Position numbers and translations under genes: made by a program. The notes under the pieces are model-generated. The model was not told the DNA's origin. It did not search any database and worked only from the letters and a program-made list of their open reading frames with translations. DNA of 64,000 nt from Hyperoodon ampullatus (lineage: Eukaryota; Chordata; Mammalia; Artiodactyla; Ziphiidae), in assembly GCA_949752795.1 (NCBI GenBank), contig OX457061.1, positions 43,122,338 through 43,186,337 of the forward strand, in the 5' to 3' direction. Below, piece after piece: positions 11,286-23,660 of the stretch (positions are counted from its first letter, which is position 1; each line of letters starts with the position of its first letter).

Positions 11286-12107
11286 GTTGGAAAACAATGT
11301 TTAATATATATGTTTTAATCAATTACTGGAAAAGAAATGTTAAAATCTCCAATTTTAATTGGAATTTGTCTTTTTCTCCCTTAACTCTGTCAGTTTTTGC
11401 ATTATTTTGAAGCTTTGTATTAGATGCATACACATTTAGGATTGTTATGTTTTCTTAATAAATTGTTTATTGCATCATTATGAAATGCCTACCATTATCT
11501 CTGGTAATACTCCTTATCATGAATTCTACTTCTTGTGATATTAATGTAGCCCCTACAATTTTCTTCTGATTAGTTGTTTGCATGGTATAATTTTCCCAAT
11601 CTTTTATTTTTTAAGCTGTGCCTATACTTGAAGGCCATTTCTTGAAAGCAACATATAATGTGTGTTTCCTACTTGTCTAGTTTGAAGATCTTTACCTTTT
11701 AATTGTAGTTTTAGTCCACTCACAGTTGAAGTAATTATTGATATGTTTGAATTTAAGACCACCACTGCCTTGTCTGTTCTTTGTTCCTCTTTTCATCATT
11801 TCCTTCTTTTTAAATTAACCAAGGATTTGAAAAAGTTATTCCATCTTAACTCGTCCATTCATTTTTAACTATTTTAGTGATTGCCATAGGGATTACAGTA
11901 TGTGTCCTTATATTATCATAGTCTTCCTTGAATTAATATTATACTTCTTTAAGTATAATATAAAAAACTTATTATAGCATATTTTAAATGATCTCTCCCA
12001 TTCTTAATACTATTATTGTCTTTCATTTTACCTCTGCATTTTTATAAACCCCACAGTACATTTTTATGTACTTTGAATAGTAAATTGTATTTTTAAAAAA
12101 GAAATGA

Positions 12108-12434
12108 AGGCTTCCCTGATGGCACAGTGGTTAAGAATCTGCCTGCCAATGCAGGGGACACAGATTCAAGCCCTTGTCTGGGAAGACCCCACATGTCGCT
12201 GAGCAACTTAACCTGTGTGCCACAACTACTGAGCCTGTGCTCTAGAGCTCGTAAGCCACAAATGCTGAGCCCACGTCCCACACTAATGAAGCCCATGAGC
12301 CTAGAGCCCATGCTCTGCAAAAGGAGAAGCCACTGCAATGAAGAGCAGCCCCCGCTCACCGCAACTAGAAGAAAGCCCATGCACAGCAATGAAGACCCAA
12401 TGCAGCCAAAAATAAATAAATAAAAATAAAAATA
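12108..12434 (+). mobile_element. CHR SINE, long form (tRNA-Glu-derived)
   Basis: The element starts GGCTTCCCTGATGGCACAGT, which includes the pol III A box of the tRNA-derived head, and has a diverged B box around 12169. The body has the repeated 'CACAACTACTGAGCC' modules, and it ends in an AATAAATAAATAAAAATAAAA tail. It is flanked by a 13-bp target-site duplication, AAAAAAGAAATGA (12095-12107 and 12435-12447), and was inserted into the older antisense L1. The open frames of 98 codons on both strands are repeat-borne. Confidence 0.95.
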
Positions 12435-13055
12435 AAAAAAGAAATGAGAAAAATACTTTCTGTTTACCTACATATACATACTTCCTGACATGCTTCATTT
12501 CTTATTTAGGTTTCTGTTTCTGATATCATCTCCCTTCAGCACAAAGAGTTTTCTCTTATATTTCTTTCTGCTGGGGAAAATTCTCTTGACAATTGTTTTT
12601 GTCATTTTTCCCCATTATTTTTAGAGAATATTTTCACTTGATATAGAATTCTAGGTCAACAGACTCTCTTTTTCCCTCTAGCACTTTAAAGATGCCTTGT
12701 CATTTTCTTGTGGCTTGTAGTGCTATGGATGAGCTGTCTGCTCTCATTCTTCTCATTGTTCCTCTTTAGAGAACATGTCTTTATCTTCTGGTTGCTTTTA
12801 AGATTTTTCTCTCTGTCTTTGGTTTTCAACAAGTTGAATATGATTTGCTTAGAATTTGTTAAGCTTCTTGGGTCTATCTGCTGGTATTTTTCATCAAATT
12901 TGGAAAAATATTTAGTCATTATTTCTCCAAAATTATTTTTACTCCCATGTTTCCTCTCATTTTGGATCATCTGTCTTACATATGTTAGACCACTTGATAT
13001 AGTTTTACCATCACTGGTACTTCTACTTTTTTCTTTTTCTCACCAAATCACGGAG

Positions 13056-13724
13056 GCTTGGAATACTCTGTACTGGCTGCGAAAGCTTTCACAGTTAGAG
13101 TCAGGACCTAAAACACTGGAAAATATAGCACATAGATTTGGAGTCTCATCAAGGTGTAAGTAATCCCAGATGTTTTTATGAGGGTAAGCTATTGTGCAGA
13201 AGGATGAAGATGAGCTGAAGCTATTTTAGAGAGGAGGTAGAAAGAGAAAAGGCAGGGAGTAAAGGAAAAGACCCTATGATTAGCAAAGATAAACTTTGAG
13301 GATGTCACAAATTGGCTTCCTAGTGTTTATTTTCTGAGTGGTAAAGGAAGGAGTAGAAATATTTGACAAACAATCCTTTATATTGCCCACCCATTTCTGG
13401 TGAATAAACTCAAAGAGGCAACTGAGCAAAGTTTGAGAGAGAAAGTGTATTTTCCACCTCCAATGCTCTCGTTTGGCTAACGTAGGATAGAGAAAGTGTT
13501 ACCAGAAGAACTGATACCCTGACTTATTGTATCAGATGGGGACTTCTCTGGATCTCCCAAGATTCACCCCTCTGTCGCGTCTCCTGCCTGGAGTCTCTTC
13601 AAAAATCTGTGGAAGACCTCCAGCAAGTCAGGTAGCAATGACTTTTAAAGTTAAACAACATGTAGTCTATTTATGTTCTCTCATCAGGGTTAAATCAGAG
13701 CAATTAATGAAATCAATTGATATG
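13056..13724. other. Unassigned sequence
   Basis: No repeat family recognised and no gene. The 81-codon frame at 13527-13772 runs into the next L1 fragment. Confidence 0.55.
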
Positions 13725-13849
13725 TTTTTAACATCTTTCTTGGAGTATAATTGCTTTACAATGGTGTGTTAGCTTCTGCTTTCTAACAAAGTGAATCAGC
13801 TATACATATACATATACATATATCCCCATATCTCCTCCCTCTTGCGTCT
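13725..13849 (-). mobile_element. L1 3'-end fragment, antisense, very short
   Basis: The plus strand reads as the reverse complement of the extreme 3' end of a cetartiodactyl L1: ATCTTTCTTGGAGTATAATT, then TTTACAATGGTGTGTTAG, then CAAAGTGAATCAGCTATACA. It stops after about 125 bp, a severe 5' truncation. Confidence 0.88.
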
Positions 13850-13915
13850 GATTATTAATTAAATTAACTAGCTTAAGTTAATTAATTAAAATTAAATTGG
13901 AATGTAATTAAAATT
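13850..13915. repeat. AT-rich imperfect palindrome
   Basis: AATTAAATTAACT (13857-13869) and AGTTAATTAATT (13876-13887) form an imperfect stem with a 6-nt loop. The surrounding 60 bp is almost pure TTAATTAA-like sequence at the 5'-truncation edge of the L1 fragment. Confidence 0.7.
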
Positions 13916-15829
13916 TTCTCATTGGAGGGAAATTAAAAAAAACAAAAACAAAAACGTTGAGAAACTTTGCCTTGAGCCTCCTCAGATGACCCATAAGAAG
14001 GCTTGTTCGATGATGCTCCACAATTAATTTTAAAGAACTCCCAACCATGTTTTTGTCTTATTTTAAAGTTGTAGATACTTTTTCTTAAACGAAGAGAGCC
14101 ATAGAGTAGAAATGGCTGTCCAGCACATCTACATAGAGGGCCAGAGGCATCTAGCTTTGGACTCCCTGGAAAGGGTGGGAGCAGAAACATATCTTCTGCA
14201 GAATTCAAAGAGCCCAGTATTCAGCTGAGGGATAGTCAGACCTGGGGTAGACCAGAAGCTGGAAGTGAGAGATGCAGTGGCAGCAACCATACTCAGCCTA
14301 ATGTATGCCAGAGCAGATAGACCATGTCCAGTCCAGCCATGTAGAGTGTCCCAGCATTCTCACATCCTTTTGGACTGTACCTGCACCCGTAGTGGTAGGG
14401 TCAGAACTGGCTGTGAATTGAATTCGATTACATTTCCAGCAGGCGGCCCAGTGGAAACTCAAAATGGAAATAAAGTTCAGGTAAAGAAGAATATAGCACA
14501 TCACATTTCTTATATCCCTCCATTTTCGGCCTGAGATTTTGTCTACTATGTGAACTTATGAAGAAACACACATCCGATATTGTGATGCGGACAGAATACT
14601 GGATCCCCTATATTTCTTGAGAACCTGAAACAGCTGATGAGCAGAGCCACAGAAGAACATACACTGGGTATAGGTGGAAATTCTTACACGTGATATGGGT
14701 GCATAGGGATTGTTAACTTCCTCAAGCAAAAGCTAAAAATTCCAGTGTTGAATTGGCAGAGATGGTGGTCTTTCTCCAGGAATTTCTGCTGGCTGCCTCT
14801 TCTCTTTTCCCCACTTGTCATCTTTCCAGGTGGTAAAATCCTGTCTGAATTTTAGTGCTTAGCATTTTCCTTCATGAGCTGCTTGAATCCCAGAAAAAAA
14901 GCCCTGAGCACTGTAAAGTGAGCTCCCATGAATAATCCTTCAAAATTTTACTGCCAAATAAGATATTCAGTTCTGTGGGCTGAGTTAACCAGCTCTGCAT
15001 AGATGACAATGATGGTCCAGGGCCCGTGTCAGCCCCTGCTGCCCTCAGTTTCTTACCCCCAGGAAGTTCCACTGGAGTCTTTGTAGTGTCAAAGTGTAAT
15101 TTTTGGAAAGTTGAAAATCTAACTCTCATAGAAATATAGAGGAAGCTTGTATCAAAGATTTACTCAACTTATTAGTGAGGAAGCCAGTAAGAAAGAAGCT
15201 GATTCAAGGAGAATTTGAGGAACTGAGTATTTACACGCAATTAAAAAATGCTAGAATGAATTGCCAGGTTAGATACAAGACTTGTTGAAACACTACAGGA
15301 CAAATAAAGCCAAATCTTTATTTTATATCACAAACAGAAATCATTAATAGTTTTCTTGGACAGAAATCTATAAGTTATGAAACTTCATAGGACCTAATTA
15401 GTAGACAACAAAATCAAACGCAGGTATGTTCTCCTGGATAACTGAATAATCTTTTGGTCAGCTTATTAAGCCATGTCCCAGTATGACATTGAAAGGACAT
15501 GATTCCTCCCCATTTGCCTTATTTCCATGTTTTAGATAGTATATCTTAACAGCAGCTCTTTGGAATGCTGGTGATAGTGTCTAGAACTTATCTCTGAGCT
15601 ATGAGTGCTACTTAATCAGCATTTTTGGACATGAATATATATACATCAGAATTGAAGAAAACAAGCACATTGCAGGAGGGCTCTGGCTTGGAGAGGAGAA
15701 GGGGACCAAATGGGTGGTGTGGGGAATTAATTTTTTAAAAAAATTTTCTGTTGTTAAAAATTTTTTTAGTCACTGAGCTTCATGTGATTAGTACTTTGGA
15801 TTCAACAAAAGATTTTGGCTCTTTTTGAG
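13916..15829. other. Unassigned sequence
   Basis: About 1.9 kb with no recognised repeat and no credible gene. Frames of 85-91 codons at 13933-14534 and 14872-15129 have no family resemblance and lie on both strands. An A/T-only stretch lies at 15733-15770. Confidence 0.55.
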
Positions 15830-16517
15830 CTAGGGTGTGGAGAAAAGGGAATCCTCTTGCACTGTTTGTAGGAATGTAAATAGACGTAGCCACTATGGAG
15901 AACAGTATGGAGGTTCCTTAAAAAACTAAAAATAAAATTACCATATGACCCAGCAATCCCACTACTGGGCATGTACTCAGAGAAAACCATAATTCAAAAA
16001 GACACATGTACCTCAGTGTTCATTGCAGCACTATTTACAATAGCCAGGTCATGGAAACAACCTAAATGCTCATCAACAGATAAATGGATAAAGAAGATGT
16101 GGTACATATATACAATGGAATATTACTCAGCCATAAAAAGGAGTGAAATTGGGTCATTTGTAGAGCATGCATGGACTTAGAGACTGTAATTCAGAGTGAA
16201 ATAAGTCAGAAAGAGAAAAACAAATATCATATATTAATGCATATATGTGGAATCTAGAAAAATGGTACAGATGAACCTGTTTTCAAGGCAGAAATAGAGA
16301 CACAGATGTAGAGAACAAACATATGGACACCAAGCGAGGAAGAAGGGGTGGGATGAATTGGGAGATTGGGATTGATGTATATAGATTAATATGTATAAAA
16401 CAGATAACTAATGAGAACATGCTGTATAACACAGGGAACTCTACTTCATTTTGCTGTACAGTAGAAACTAACACAACATTGCAAAACAACTATACCCCAA
16501 TTAAAAAAAAATAAAAA
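15830..16517 (+). mobile_element. 5'-truncated L1, ORF2 C-terminus plus 3' UTR
   Basis: Sense-strand L1 3' portion. The frame at 15971-16180 matches the ORF2p C-terminal region (FIAALFTIARSWKQPKCSS, then DKWIKKMWYIYTMEYYSAIK). It is followed by the 3' UTR and the AACTATACCCCAATTAAAAA type end with an A-rich tail. Frameshifts and stops elsewhere make it non-functional. Confidence 0.94.
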
Positions 16518-16534
16518 GGGAAAAGAGAGTGAAG

Positions 16535-16612
16535 AAAACAGGTTGCTTGAATTCTGGTTCAGCCACTGACTAAATGCATGACTTGATCAAGTCACCTAAG
16601 ATTGCTGTAGGT
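16535..16612 (+). mobile_element. MIR fragment
   Basis: 'ttctggttcagccactgac' followed by 'catgacttgatcaagtcacctaa' follows the MIR core order (…ctgccacttactagctgtgtgaccttgggcaagt…). Confidence 0.5.
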
Positions 16613-16985
16613 GACAGCTGGTCTCCAAAGATGGCCCCCAGTGAACTCTGCCTCCACTTTAATACTCTCATGCAATCCCCTTCCAGGGTGGCTTGGACTG
16701 GCCCTGTGCCTCTTTTTTAAGCAATAGAACATGGGCTAAGTGACACCGCCTAAGCCTTGGGAAGCCCTGACAGCCTCTGCTTTTGTGGTCTTAGAAGTCA
16801 GTCTGTACATAAGAAGTCTGACTCTCCCACCAGAACGAGAGACCATGCGAAGGGGCCCTGGAGGGTGAGGGGCACGTGGAGAGGGAGATATCAGTGGGAA
16901 GCTCTCCGGTTCTGGACATGTGAGTGATGACAGCATCCTGGACACTTCAGCCTACATGATGTTGAAAGCACTGGAGTTAAATGCC
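16613..16985 (+). mobile_element. MaLR (MLT1-like) LTR remnant
   Basis: The blocks occur in the order expected of an MLT1-type LTR: 'aaagatggcccccagtgaactctgcc', 'caatccccttcc…tggcttggactggccctgtg', 'agcaatagaaca…ctaagtgacac', then CACGTGGAGAG and ACATGTGAGTGA. The terminal polyadenylation region is lost. The 69-codon frame on the other strand is incidental. Confidence 0.6.
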
Positions 16986-18065
16986 TTAAAAACAAGTAAA
17001 CAAAAAACCATTTAAAACAAAGCTAAAGATGACATCGCCAAACAAAAGTAGACTGTGTGCAGGGCTTCCTGGTGGGAGGTGAGCTTAATGAGAAAGAAGG
17101 GATTTAGGGAGGAAATTAAGATTAATTGCAATGTTCAAAAGTTGTGGCATATTCTTTTAAAAGAAACCAAAGATGCGCCATTTCTTGAGTTATTGCAAAG
17201 TTGTACAAATCACTGGAGAAGATGTCTTAGGGAAGAATCCTGTGTGATAGGTGGGGAGACCCCAGATAACCAAATAGGTCTTTTCCATCCCATGTGAATG
17301 GTTTTATAACTGCATAGCTGGGAGCTTGGAGTAAACCTGAAAATGAAAGAATTACTTAAGGATGAGATTTACTATAGCAACAGAATATTTGTCATCTAAG
17401 GAGACCTAGTTGAAAACAAGGCTTACAAGATTTTAAACAGAAACATACTTTATTTTCAATAGTTTCATGATTGTTTTAAAACATTTGAGCCTACCCTAAG
17501 ATAAACCATACCCTCCATAAGTCTTGTCTTCAGAGTAATTTTTGAATTCAGAAGAGCTAACCTTTGAAAATATGTAATTCAATGTAAAGGAAACCTTAGC
17601 TTTCTTTACCTTGAATTCTTTAGAATAGTGAATTTTAGTATTTACTGACTTTGTAAATACTGAGCGTTTTCAAGTTCTCCAGTATGGTGTCAATAAAGAA
17701 CATAAGTATCAAATGCAGCCTTAGATGTGGTTCTTAGTTTTCCCCCCCAAATTTGAAAATGTCCAACCTCAAGTGGTTTCTTTATGTACACTACTTGTTT
17801 CTGTGTTAGAGACTCCGTTTATGTCCTATGAGCATCTACAGATCCCATGGGGTGCATGTTATGTCTCTCTTTTCTTGAGATCCAGGAGCAAGGCAGGAAA
17901 AGATTTCAACAGGTCCTGAAATAGGGACTGTTTTATATTACAGGGATATAGAAAATGAGAACAGAAGGTCATGGAACTGCATACAAGAAGAGCAGCTGTT
18001 GCAAAAGAGATGCAAACACAAACTCTATTCTGAGCTGACTCTTCTTCTCAGCTCTCAGCACTTTT
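16986..18065. other. Unassigned sequence
   Basis: No repeat family or gene identified. Short frames at 17055-17297 and 17725-17919 show no homology signal. Confidence 0.55.
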
Positions 18066-18290
18066 AATCTGGAAAGCTCTTCAGAAATCATTAAATCTCC
18101 ATTCTGATAGCAAATAACAAAGATGGAAATAATATCCGATGTTGGAAGTAATCTTTTAAAACTGTCTAACATTATAGGTAAGGACTCTAAGACTCATAGA
18201 AGTGAAGCAACTGGTCTAATGACTCATGATGGATTAATGGTAGAATTTGGAAAAGGGTGTGAATAACGTTCGGGAAACACTTAAGAAAAT
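18066..18290 (-). mobile_element. MIR-like remnant, antisense
   Basis: 'gtaaggactctaagactcatagaagtgaagcaactggtctaatgactcatgatggat' at 18178-18235 keeps the spacing of the reverse complement of the MIR core. Strongly diverged. Confidence 0.4.
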
Positions 18291-18930
18291 ATTTTTCGGG
18301 CAGGGAAATCATGGACAATGTTTATGTCATGGCATTATTTGTTTCTGTATATTTGCCTAACTGCAAATTGTTTTGTACAAAAAAGCATTTAGGGGCTTTC
18401 AAACCATTAGGATTTTTTGACTCTGAGTTGAGAAAATAGACATAAAGGAAATTCTGTACATATGAAAATGAGTATATGGGTATCTCTTTTATAGCTAATT
18501 TTATTATATGATAGATTTATACACATAGTTCATAACAATAAAAAACTATTCTCTGTCTTACTTGATTATCACCATGTCATTTTTTCCCTAAAGGCACCAC
18601 TTTGCTTCTATTTCTTCCACAATTTACACCTATGTTTCCATATAATATGCTATTTTATACCAATAGAAGCAGCACTATAAGCTAACTCTCATTAATTTTA
18701 GACATTATTTATTAACTTTCTATTGTGGCAATAGAAGATTTAGCTTAGTCCAAATGTTACTTATAATAGAACCTGAGATTGAATTTTTCAACCCCTGGTG
18801 AGTAGGGACACGGGATCAGATTTATTAGTTTTGAAAAATCAATGACATTTCTTTCAACCATGACATTTCTTGCAACTAAGTGTTGTGAGGAAGGTTCATG
18901 TCTGTCCCACTATTATTTGCACATGTTGGA
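18291..18930. other. Unassigned AT-rich sequence
   Basis: No open frame above 60 codons and no recognised repeat. Confidence 0.55.
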
Positions 18931-19110
18931 GTTCTTTACGGATGCAAAGTCACTTATGACCCACATCTTTTGAGATATGTATTATTCCAGTTTTCCAACA
19001 TTCTATAATGAGCCTAATCCAAGGTTATATCCTGTGTAATTAGAAAAGCCAGGATTTAAACTCAAATCTCTTCGATTTCAGAGACTAATCTTTTCCTAAT
19101 GTTTCATACT
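18931..19110 (-). mobile_element. MIR-like remnant, antisense
   Basis: 'aatccaaggttatatcctgtgtaattagaaaagccaggatttaaactcaaatctc' (19015-19070) parallels the reversed MIR core (…cccaaggtcacacagct…agccgggattcgaacccaggtc). Confidence 0.5.
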
Positions 19111-19746
19111 CCCCCTAAAAGAAAGTTTCCTTCCAACAGAACTTTCTGTGTACCTTTAGGTGCTGTGACTGCTGCTACCTTCTTCTTGCACAGGAAACTT
19201 TCAAAAAAAGAGTTCTGTGGGTCTTGAGGAGAAATATAGTGTCATGAAGAGGTATGAGTGGAATAGAAGGGGGCACCTGGCATCTGGTGATGGGAGGAAA
19301 GGATCGGTTTCCCAAGTTGATTTTGTGAGAGACGAGGACAAAGCTGAGTTCAATAGGCAGCAGATCTCAAGCATTTTGCTCCTGGTGCAGGTTGATTTTC
19401 TCCCCAGAATCCTTTGAATCCAGCTGGTTGGGGAGAACTCCAGCTATAAGAGAGGTTTCTCCAATAAAGGAGAGAAAAATTCTTTTCGTGTTGTCCTGTA
19501 TTTTCAGTAGCAAGGATGCAGAAATGCTATGATGGGCATTTGTTAGTGTTAGTGTAGCTGGAAGAATGAAAGTCACTTCTACTCTTTCCTTCTTCCCCAG
19601 ACTGGGGAGGAAGATGGCCCTTGACTAAGAATGTGATTGCATTCCTTAAAAGAGCTATTTCAAAGTTTTGGCAGCATCTTTGGTCAGCTAAGGGAAGGAC
19701 GATTGTGAAGTGTCTCGCAGTGACAGACCGTTTTCAGCACCAACAG

Positions 19747-19787
<41 letters not shown>

Positions 19788-20160
19788 AGTCTGTTTGATT
19801 GACTTAACAGTTACTTCTTGGGCAATCAGAAGAATGCAGAAGCAAAGCTGCAGCTCATATGGTGGAAAGACTTGGAAGAGCATGGTGCTTTGGGTACTTC
19901 TACCCACCAAATACTGAATATACATTTGTTCTCTGTTCTGCTGGAAACCTCATGGTTTATGCTAACATAAATACTTGAGCATTGAGGAAATGTAGCTCTG
20001 TGAGGCCACTGGAAAAATTGAATGCTTTGGGTAAGGGGTGAGGTTTTCTATAATGTTAGTGGAAATTCACATGAGGATTAGAAGAAGTTACTTTTGTAAA
20101 AAGGTACAAAATAGCAAGGTTAGGAACCAGAAGTATCCATGGAAGTTCTTTGTTAAGTTG
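19111..20160. other. Unassigned sequence
   Basis: No gene or family recognised apart from the TG microsatellite at 19750-19784. Confidence 0.55.
19750..19784. repeat. (TG)n microsatellite
   Basis: About 17 uninterrupted TG units. The 98- and 63-codon frames across it are artefacts of the dinucleotide repeat. Confidence 0.98.
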
Positions 20161-20373
20161 TTTTTTTTTTTTTTTTTTTTTTGCCATACTCGGGCCTCTC
20201 ACTGTTGTGGCCTCTCCCGTTGCGGAGCACAGGCTCCGGCCGCGCAGGCTCAGCGGCCATGGCTCACGGGCCCAGCCGCTCCGCGGCATGTGGGATCTTC
20301 CCAGACTGTGACACGAACCTGTGTCCCCTGCACGGGCAGGTGGACTCTCAACCACTGAGCCACCAGGGAAGCC
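20161..20373 (-). mobile_element. CHR SINE, short form, antisense
   Basis: Starts with a 22-nt T run (the A tail reversed) and ends CACCAGGGAAGCC, the reversed head GGCTTCCCTGGTGG. The reversed B box lies near 20310-20322. It still contains many CpGs, which suggests moderate age. The open frames of 68-106 codons here (one on each strand) belong to the repeat. No convincing target-site duplication was found. Confidence 0.95.
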
Positions 20374-20425
20374 TCAGCTCTCTGTGAAGTTTTGACTTCT
20401 TGGGTGCTGTTTTCTTTTGACTAGC

Positions 20426-20481
20426 ACGCCCCCTGCATTGGAAGCATGGAGTCTAAACCACTGGACCACCAGGGAAGTCCT
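20426..20481 (-). mobile_element. tRNA-Glu-derived SINE head fragment, antisense
   Basis: 'ccccctgcattggaagcatggagtctaaaccactggaccaccagggaagtcc' is the reversed head of a Bov-tA/CHR-type SINE of a subfamily different from the neighbour at 20161. Only the tRNA-derived head is present. Confidence 0.85.
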
Positions 20482-20489
20482 GAGACAGT

Positions 20490-21855
20490 ATTTTCAATAA
20501 GTGGTGCTGGGAAAATTGGACAGCTACATGTAAAAGAATAGAATTAGAACATTCTCTAATGCCACAAAATAAACTCAAAATGGATTAAAGACCTAAATGT
20601 AAGGCCAGAAACCATAAAACCCCTAGAGGAAAACACAGGCAGAACACTCTTTTACATAAATCACAGCAATACTTTTTTGGATCCCTCTCCTAAAGCAAAG
20701 TCAATAAAAATAAAAATAAACAAATAGGACCAAATTAAACTTAAAAGCTTTTGTACAACAAAGGAAACCACTGACAACTTGAAAAGACAACCTATTGAAT
20801 GGGAGAAAATATTTGAAATTGAGATAACGGATAAGGGCTTAATATCCAAAATATATAAACAGCTCATACAACTCAACATCAAAAACAAAAACCAAAACCA
20901 AAACAAACAACCCATTGAAAAAAAGGGCAGAAAACCTAAATATGCATTTTTTCCAAAGAGGAAATGCAGATGGCCAACAGGCACATGAAAACATGCCCAC
21001 CATCACTAATCTTCAGGGAAATGCACATCAAAAATACGAGATATCACTTCACACCGATCAGAATGGCTATCATCAAAAGGAACACAAATAACAAATGTTG
21101 GTGAGGATGTGGAGAAAAGTGAGCCCTACTACATTGTTGGTGGGAATGTAAATTGGTGCAGACACTGTGGGAAATAGTATGGAGGTTTCCCAAAAAACTA
21201 AAACTAGAACTACCACATGACCCAGCAGTTCCACTCCTGGATATATATCTGAAAAACAAAACCACTAATTTGTAAAGATACATGCACCCCAATGTTCATA
21301 GAAACGTTATTTACATTTGCCAAGATATGGAAGTAACATAAGTATCTATTAACAGATGAGTAGATAAAGAAGATATGATATATATATGTAACATTTTACA
21401 TATATATAAAATGAAATACTCCTCAGCCATGAAAAAGAATGAAATTTTGCCATTTGCAGCAACATGGATGTTTTGGAGGACATTATGCTAAATGAAGTAA
21501 GTCAGACAGAGAAAGACAAATACTGTATGATATCACTTATATGTGGAATCTGAAAAATACAACAAATTAGTGAATATGACAAAAAAGAAGCAGACACAGA
21601 TATAAAGAACAAACAGGTGGTTACCAGTGGGGAGAGGGAAGGGAGGAGGGGCAATATAGGGGTGGGGGAGTAAGAGGTACAAACTATTATGTATAGAATA
21701 AGCTACAAGGACAAAACAGCGAATATAACCAATATTTTATAACTATAAATGGAGTATAACCTTTAAAAGTTGTGAATCATTATATTGTACACCTGTAACA
21801 TAAAATATTGTACATCAACTATAACTCAATAAAAATAAATAAATAAAATGCATTC
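20490..21855 (+). mobile_element. 5'-truncated L1, ORF2 C-terminal third plus 3' UTR
   Basis: Begins in ORF2 ('ttcaataagtggtgctgggaaaattggacagc') and runs to the 3' end (AACTATAACTCAATAAAAAT, then an A-rich tail). The 20779-20988 frame matches ORF2p ([22 protein letters not shown]). A 'ccaaaaccaaaac' simple expansion sits at 20883-20910. A perfect hairpin interrupts it at 21381-21406. Stops and frameshifts are frequent. Confidence 0.95.
21381..21406. repeat. Perfect 11-bp inverted repeat within L1
   Basis: TATATATGTAA (21381-21391), loop CATT, TTACATATATA (21396-21406). Related L1 copies read ATATATACAATGGAATATTA at this place, so the hairpin is a local change in this copy. Confidence 0.9.
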
Positions 21856-23660
21856 CTCCATTAAAAAAAATAATGTGTGTTTTCTCTTGGTCTCAGGTCA
21901 GTCTTCAAATTGCTTCCTTATAGTGCTGACTTGGTGAGATAGCAAATCTTCTCTTCATGTCACCATGACCTCATGATCTATATTCTGGTAGTTGTCCTCA
22001 TAAGACAGGAGAGGGACCTGGGCAGGGTTTCTTAAGGCTGAGACAGTCTTCATTTCCATGTGGACCCCCAGTGGGGACAGATTGGTGGCCCTGCCTGCAC
22101 AGCTATGAGAGGGTCAATTCAGGGCTGAATATGCTTCTGCTTGGCTCCCTACTACACTCAAGAAGATTATTTCCCTTAAGAATTCAAGTCTCTCCATTTC
22201 TATCTTCCCTGTTATTGATGTCCTGACCACTCCTCTTGTCTCCTTTAAAATCTTTGATGTTTTTGTCATTTCTGTGAGTAAAAAACTAATTCTGGACTCT
22301 TCCTGTCTCATGTTATTCCTGACCATTGTTTGTGTTTTTCCAGTGGATGACTCACATCTGTTCAGTTACAGGGAGGAAATAATTCCTCAGGATATAATTG
22401 AAAGAATTTGGTGGATACAGAATGGGGTTGAAACACAGATTAATATTTAGAAAGATTACCCCACTGCCCTGACATTATACAGACAGGATCTTTGCTCCAT
22501 CACTTCTTTACAGGTGGGAGCCATTTACAATTCTCGATAAGAGAAGGTGATAGCATCACCTTGATAAACTGAAGATGTATCTAGAAAAACAAAGGAAGCC
22601 AAAAAATATGTAACAAGAAGGCACATCTGGGAAAATTCCCCATATATGTGCAATACCTTTGCTAAGTGTGCACAAGAGATCCAAATTTGTGATGTTGGCA
22701 GAACCCACATCTTGACCTCTGAGGCTAACATGTTTGGGTTACTACAGAGTTTGCAAGTCTAAGTTGCCCTAAGTTGGTACACTCTGGCTGCTGGCCAACC
22801 TTAAGTCTCAAGTCCAGACCTCCCAGTGACTGAGTACAGAAAACTCTTAATGTTTTGGAAGTGTTTCAAATCTTTCAGGCCATTAGGGGACTATTTTGTA
22901 TTCTAAGAAGGATAATTTACTAAAACAAATTGTGATAGTATGAAATAGCTAATGCAGCTCTCCCAGGCAGTTTTTAATTTCTTATTCCCTAGCAGGCTAA
23001 GGGCACCCCAGGTGGCATTCATCTCTTTCCACCAACTCTCACGTTGTCCTTTGAGTGTTACTGTATTGTCACACTTGGACCAATCTGCCTTGTGTTAAAG
23101 TTGTTTGGTACTGAAGGAAAATAAGACTGTGTCATAAGGGTATCATATGAAGAAGGCTGAGCTGGAGGAGGAGGTGGGCCCAAGACCGGTGAAGGAGACA
23201 GTGAGACAGGAATGGGCTCCCTGGTTGAGGCAGGAAGAACAATTTAGGGAAGGGAAGTTAGATGGTACCTGCTACCTAAAGTATTTCAGCTCCTCTCTTT
23301 TTTAGTAACACCCAGCAGAGTTTGGCATCATGTGTGCACTAGGTAGCAAATAGCTTAGACAAGCAACAGCTAATACCTGACATTGGGATTTCAGGAAGGA
23401 GGGCAGTGAGGAAACTGGTGTCATAACAAATAGGGAAGGGACAGAGAGGAGAGATGATGGTGTGTCAGGGGTTGAATTAAGAAATATTTTTTCAAAAATT
23501 TCAAGAGTCATGACACACTGTTGAGCCAAGAAGCCTGGGAATCTAACTAAGAGCATGTCTCAGGGTCTCCCATGTCCCTTCTAGAAAACTCTGAAGAGAC
23601 TTCTCTAGCATACACATTTACCCCAACACTTTGGAGAAGTCTCTAAATCTGGATTGATTT
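21856..23660. other. Unassigned sequence
   Basis: About 1.8 kb without recognised repeats. Short frames (68-84 codons) at 22114-22326, 22525-22731 and 23302-23556 have no family resemblance. Confidence 0.55.

Larger units (their letters stand above)
8232..13055 (-). mobile_element. Long, old L1 LINE (L1M-type), antisense, internally deleted
   Basis: The plus strand is the reverse complement of an L1. The 3' untranslated region lies at about 8232-8980, followed by ORF2 from its C-terminal end, where minus-strand translation at 9798-10058 reads MKEIKEDINKWKYILRSWIGRHNIVK, an L1 ORF2 signature. At about 9990-10030 the sequence jumps to ORF2 positions nearer the N-terminus, so much of the reverse-transcriptase domain is deleted. 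Endonuclease-side sequence continues to about 12090. ORF1-region sequence lies at 12448-13055. Frames are badly broken. The element is interrupted by an RPL31 retrocopy (10862-11285) and a SINE (12108-12434). The 151-codon plus-strand frame at 12708-13163 is an antisense shadow. Confidence 0.9.

Noticed and set aside
12108..12190. tRNA gene (A and B boxes at SINE heads here and at 26939, 48426, 49845, 62702)
   Set aside because: These are tRNA-Glu-derived SINE heads without a foldable cloverleaf continuing into a proper acceptor stem, and each is joined to SINE body and tail.
12708..13163. 151-codon plus-strand frame rich in Leu/Phe, resembling a membrane protein
   Set aside because: It lies antisense to L1 ORF1-region sequence, and the hydrophobic look comes from reversed A-rich L1 DNA.
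19734..19925. Open frames with (VC)n or (HT)n repeats at the TG microsatellites (also 43567-43839)
   Set aside because: Produced by translation of dinucleotide repeats.
20200..20300. CpG island or promoter
   Set aside because: The CpGs lie within the antisense CHR SINE body and do not extend into the flanks.
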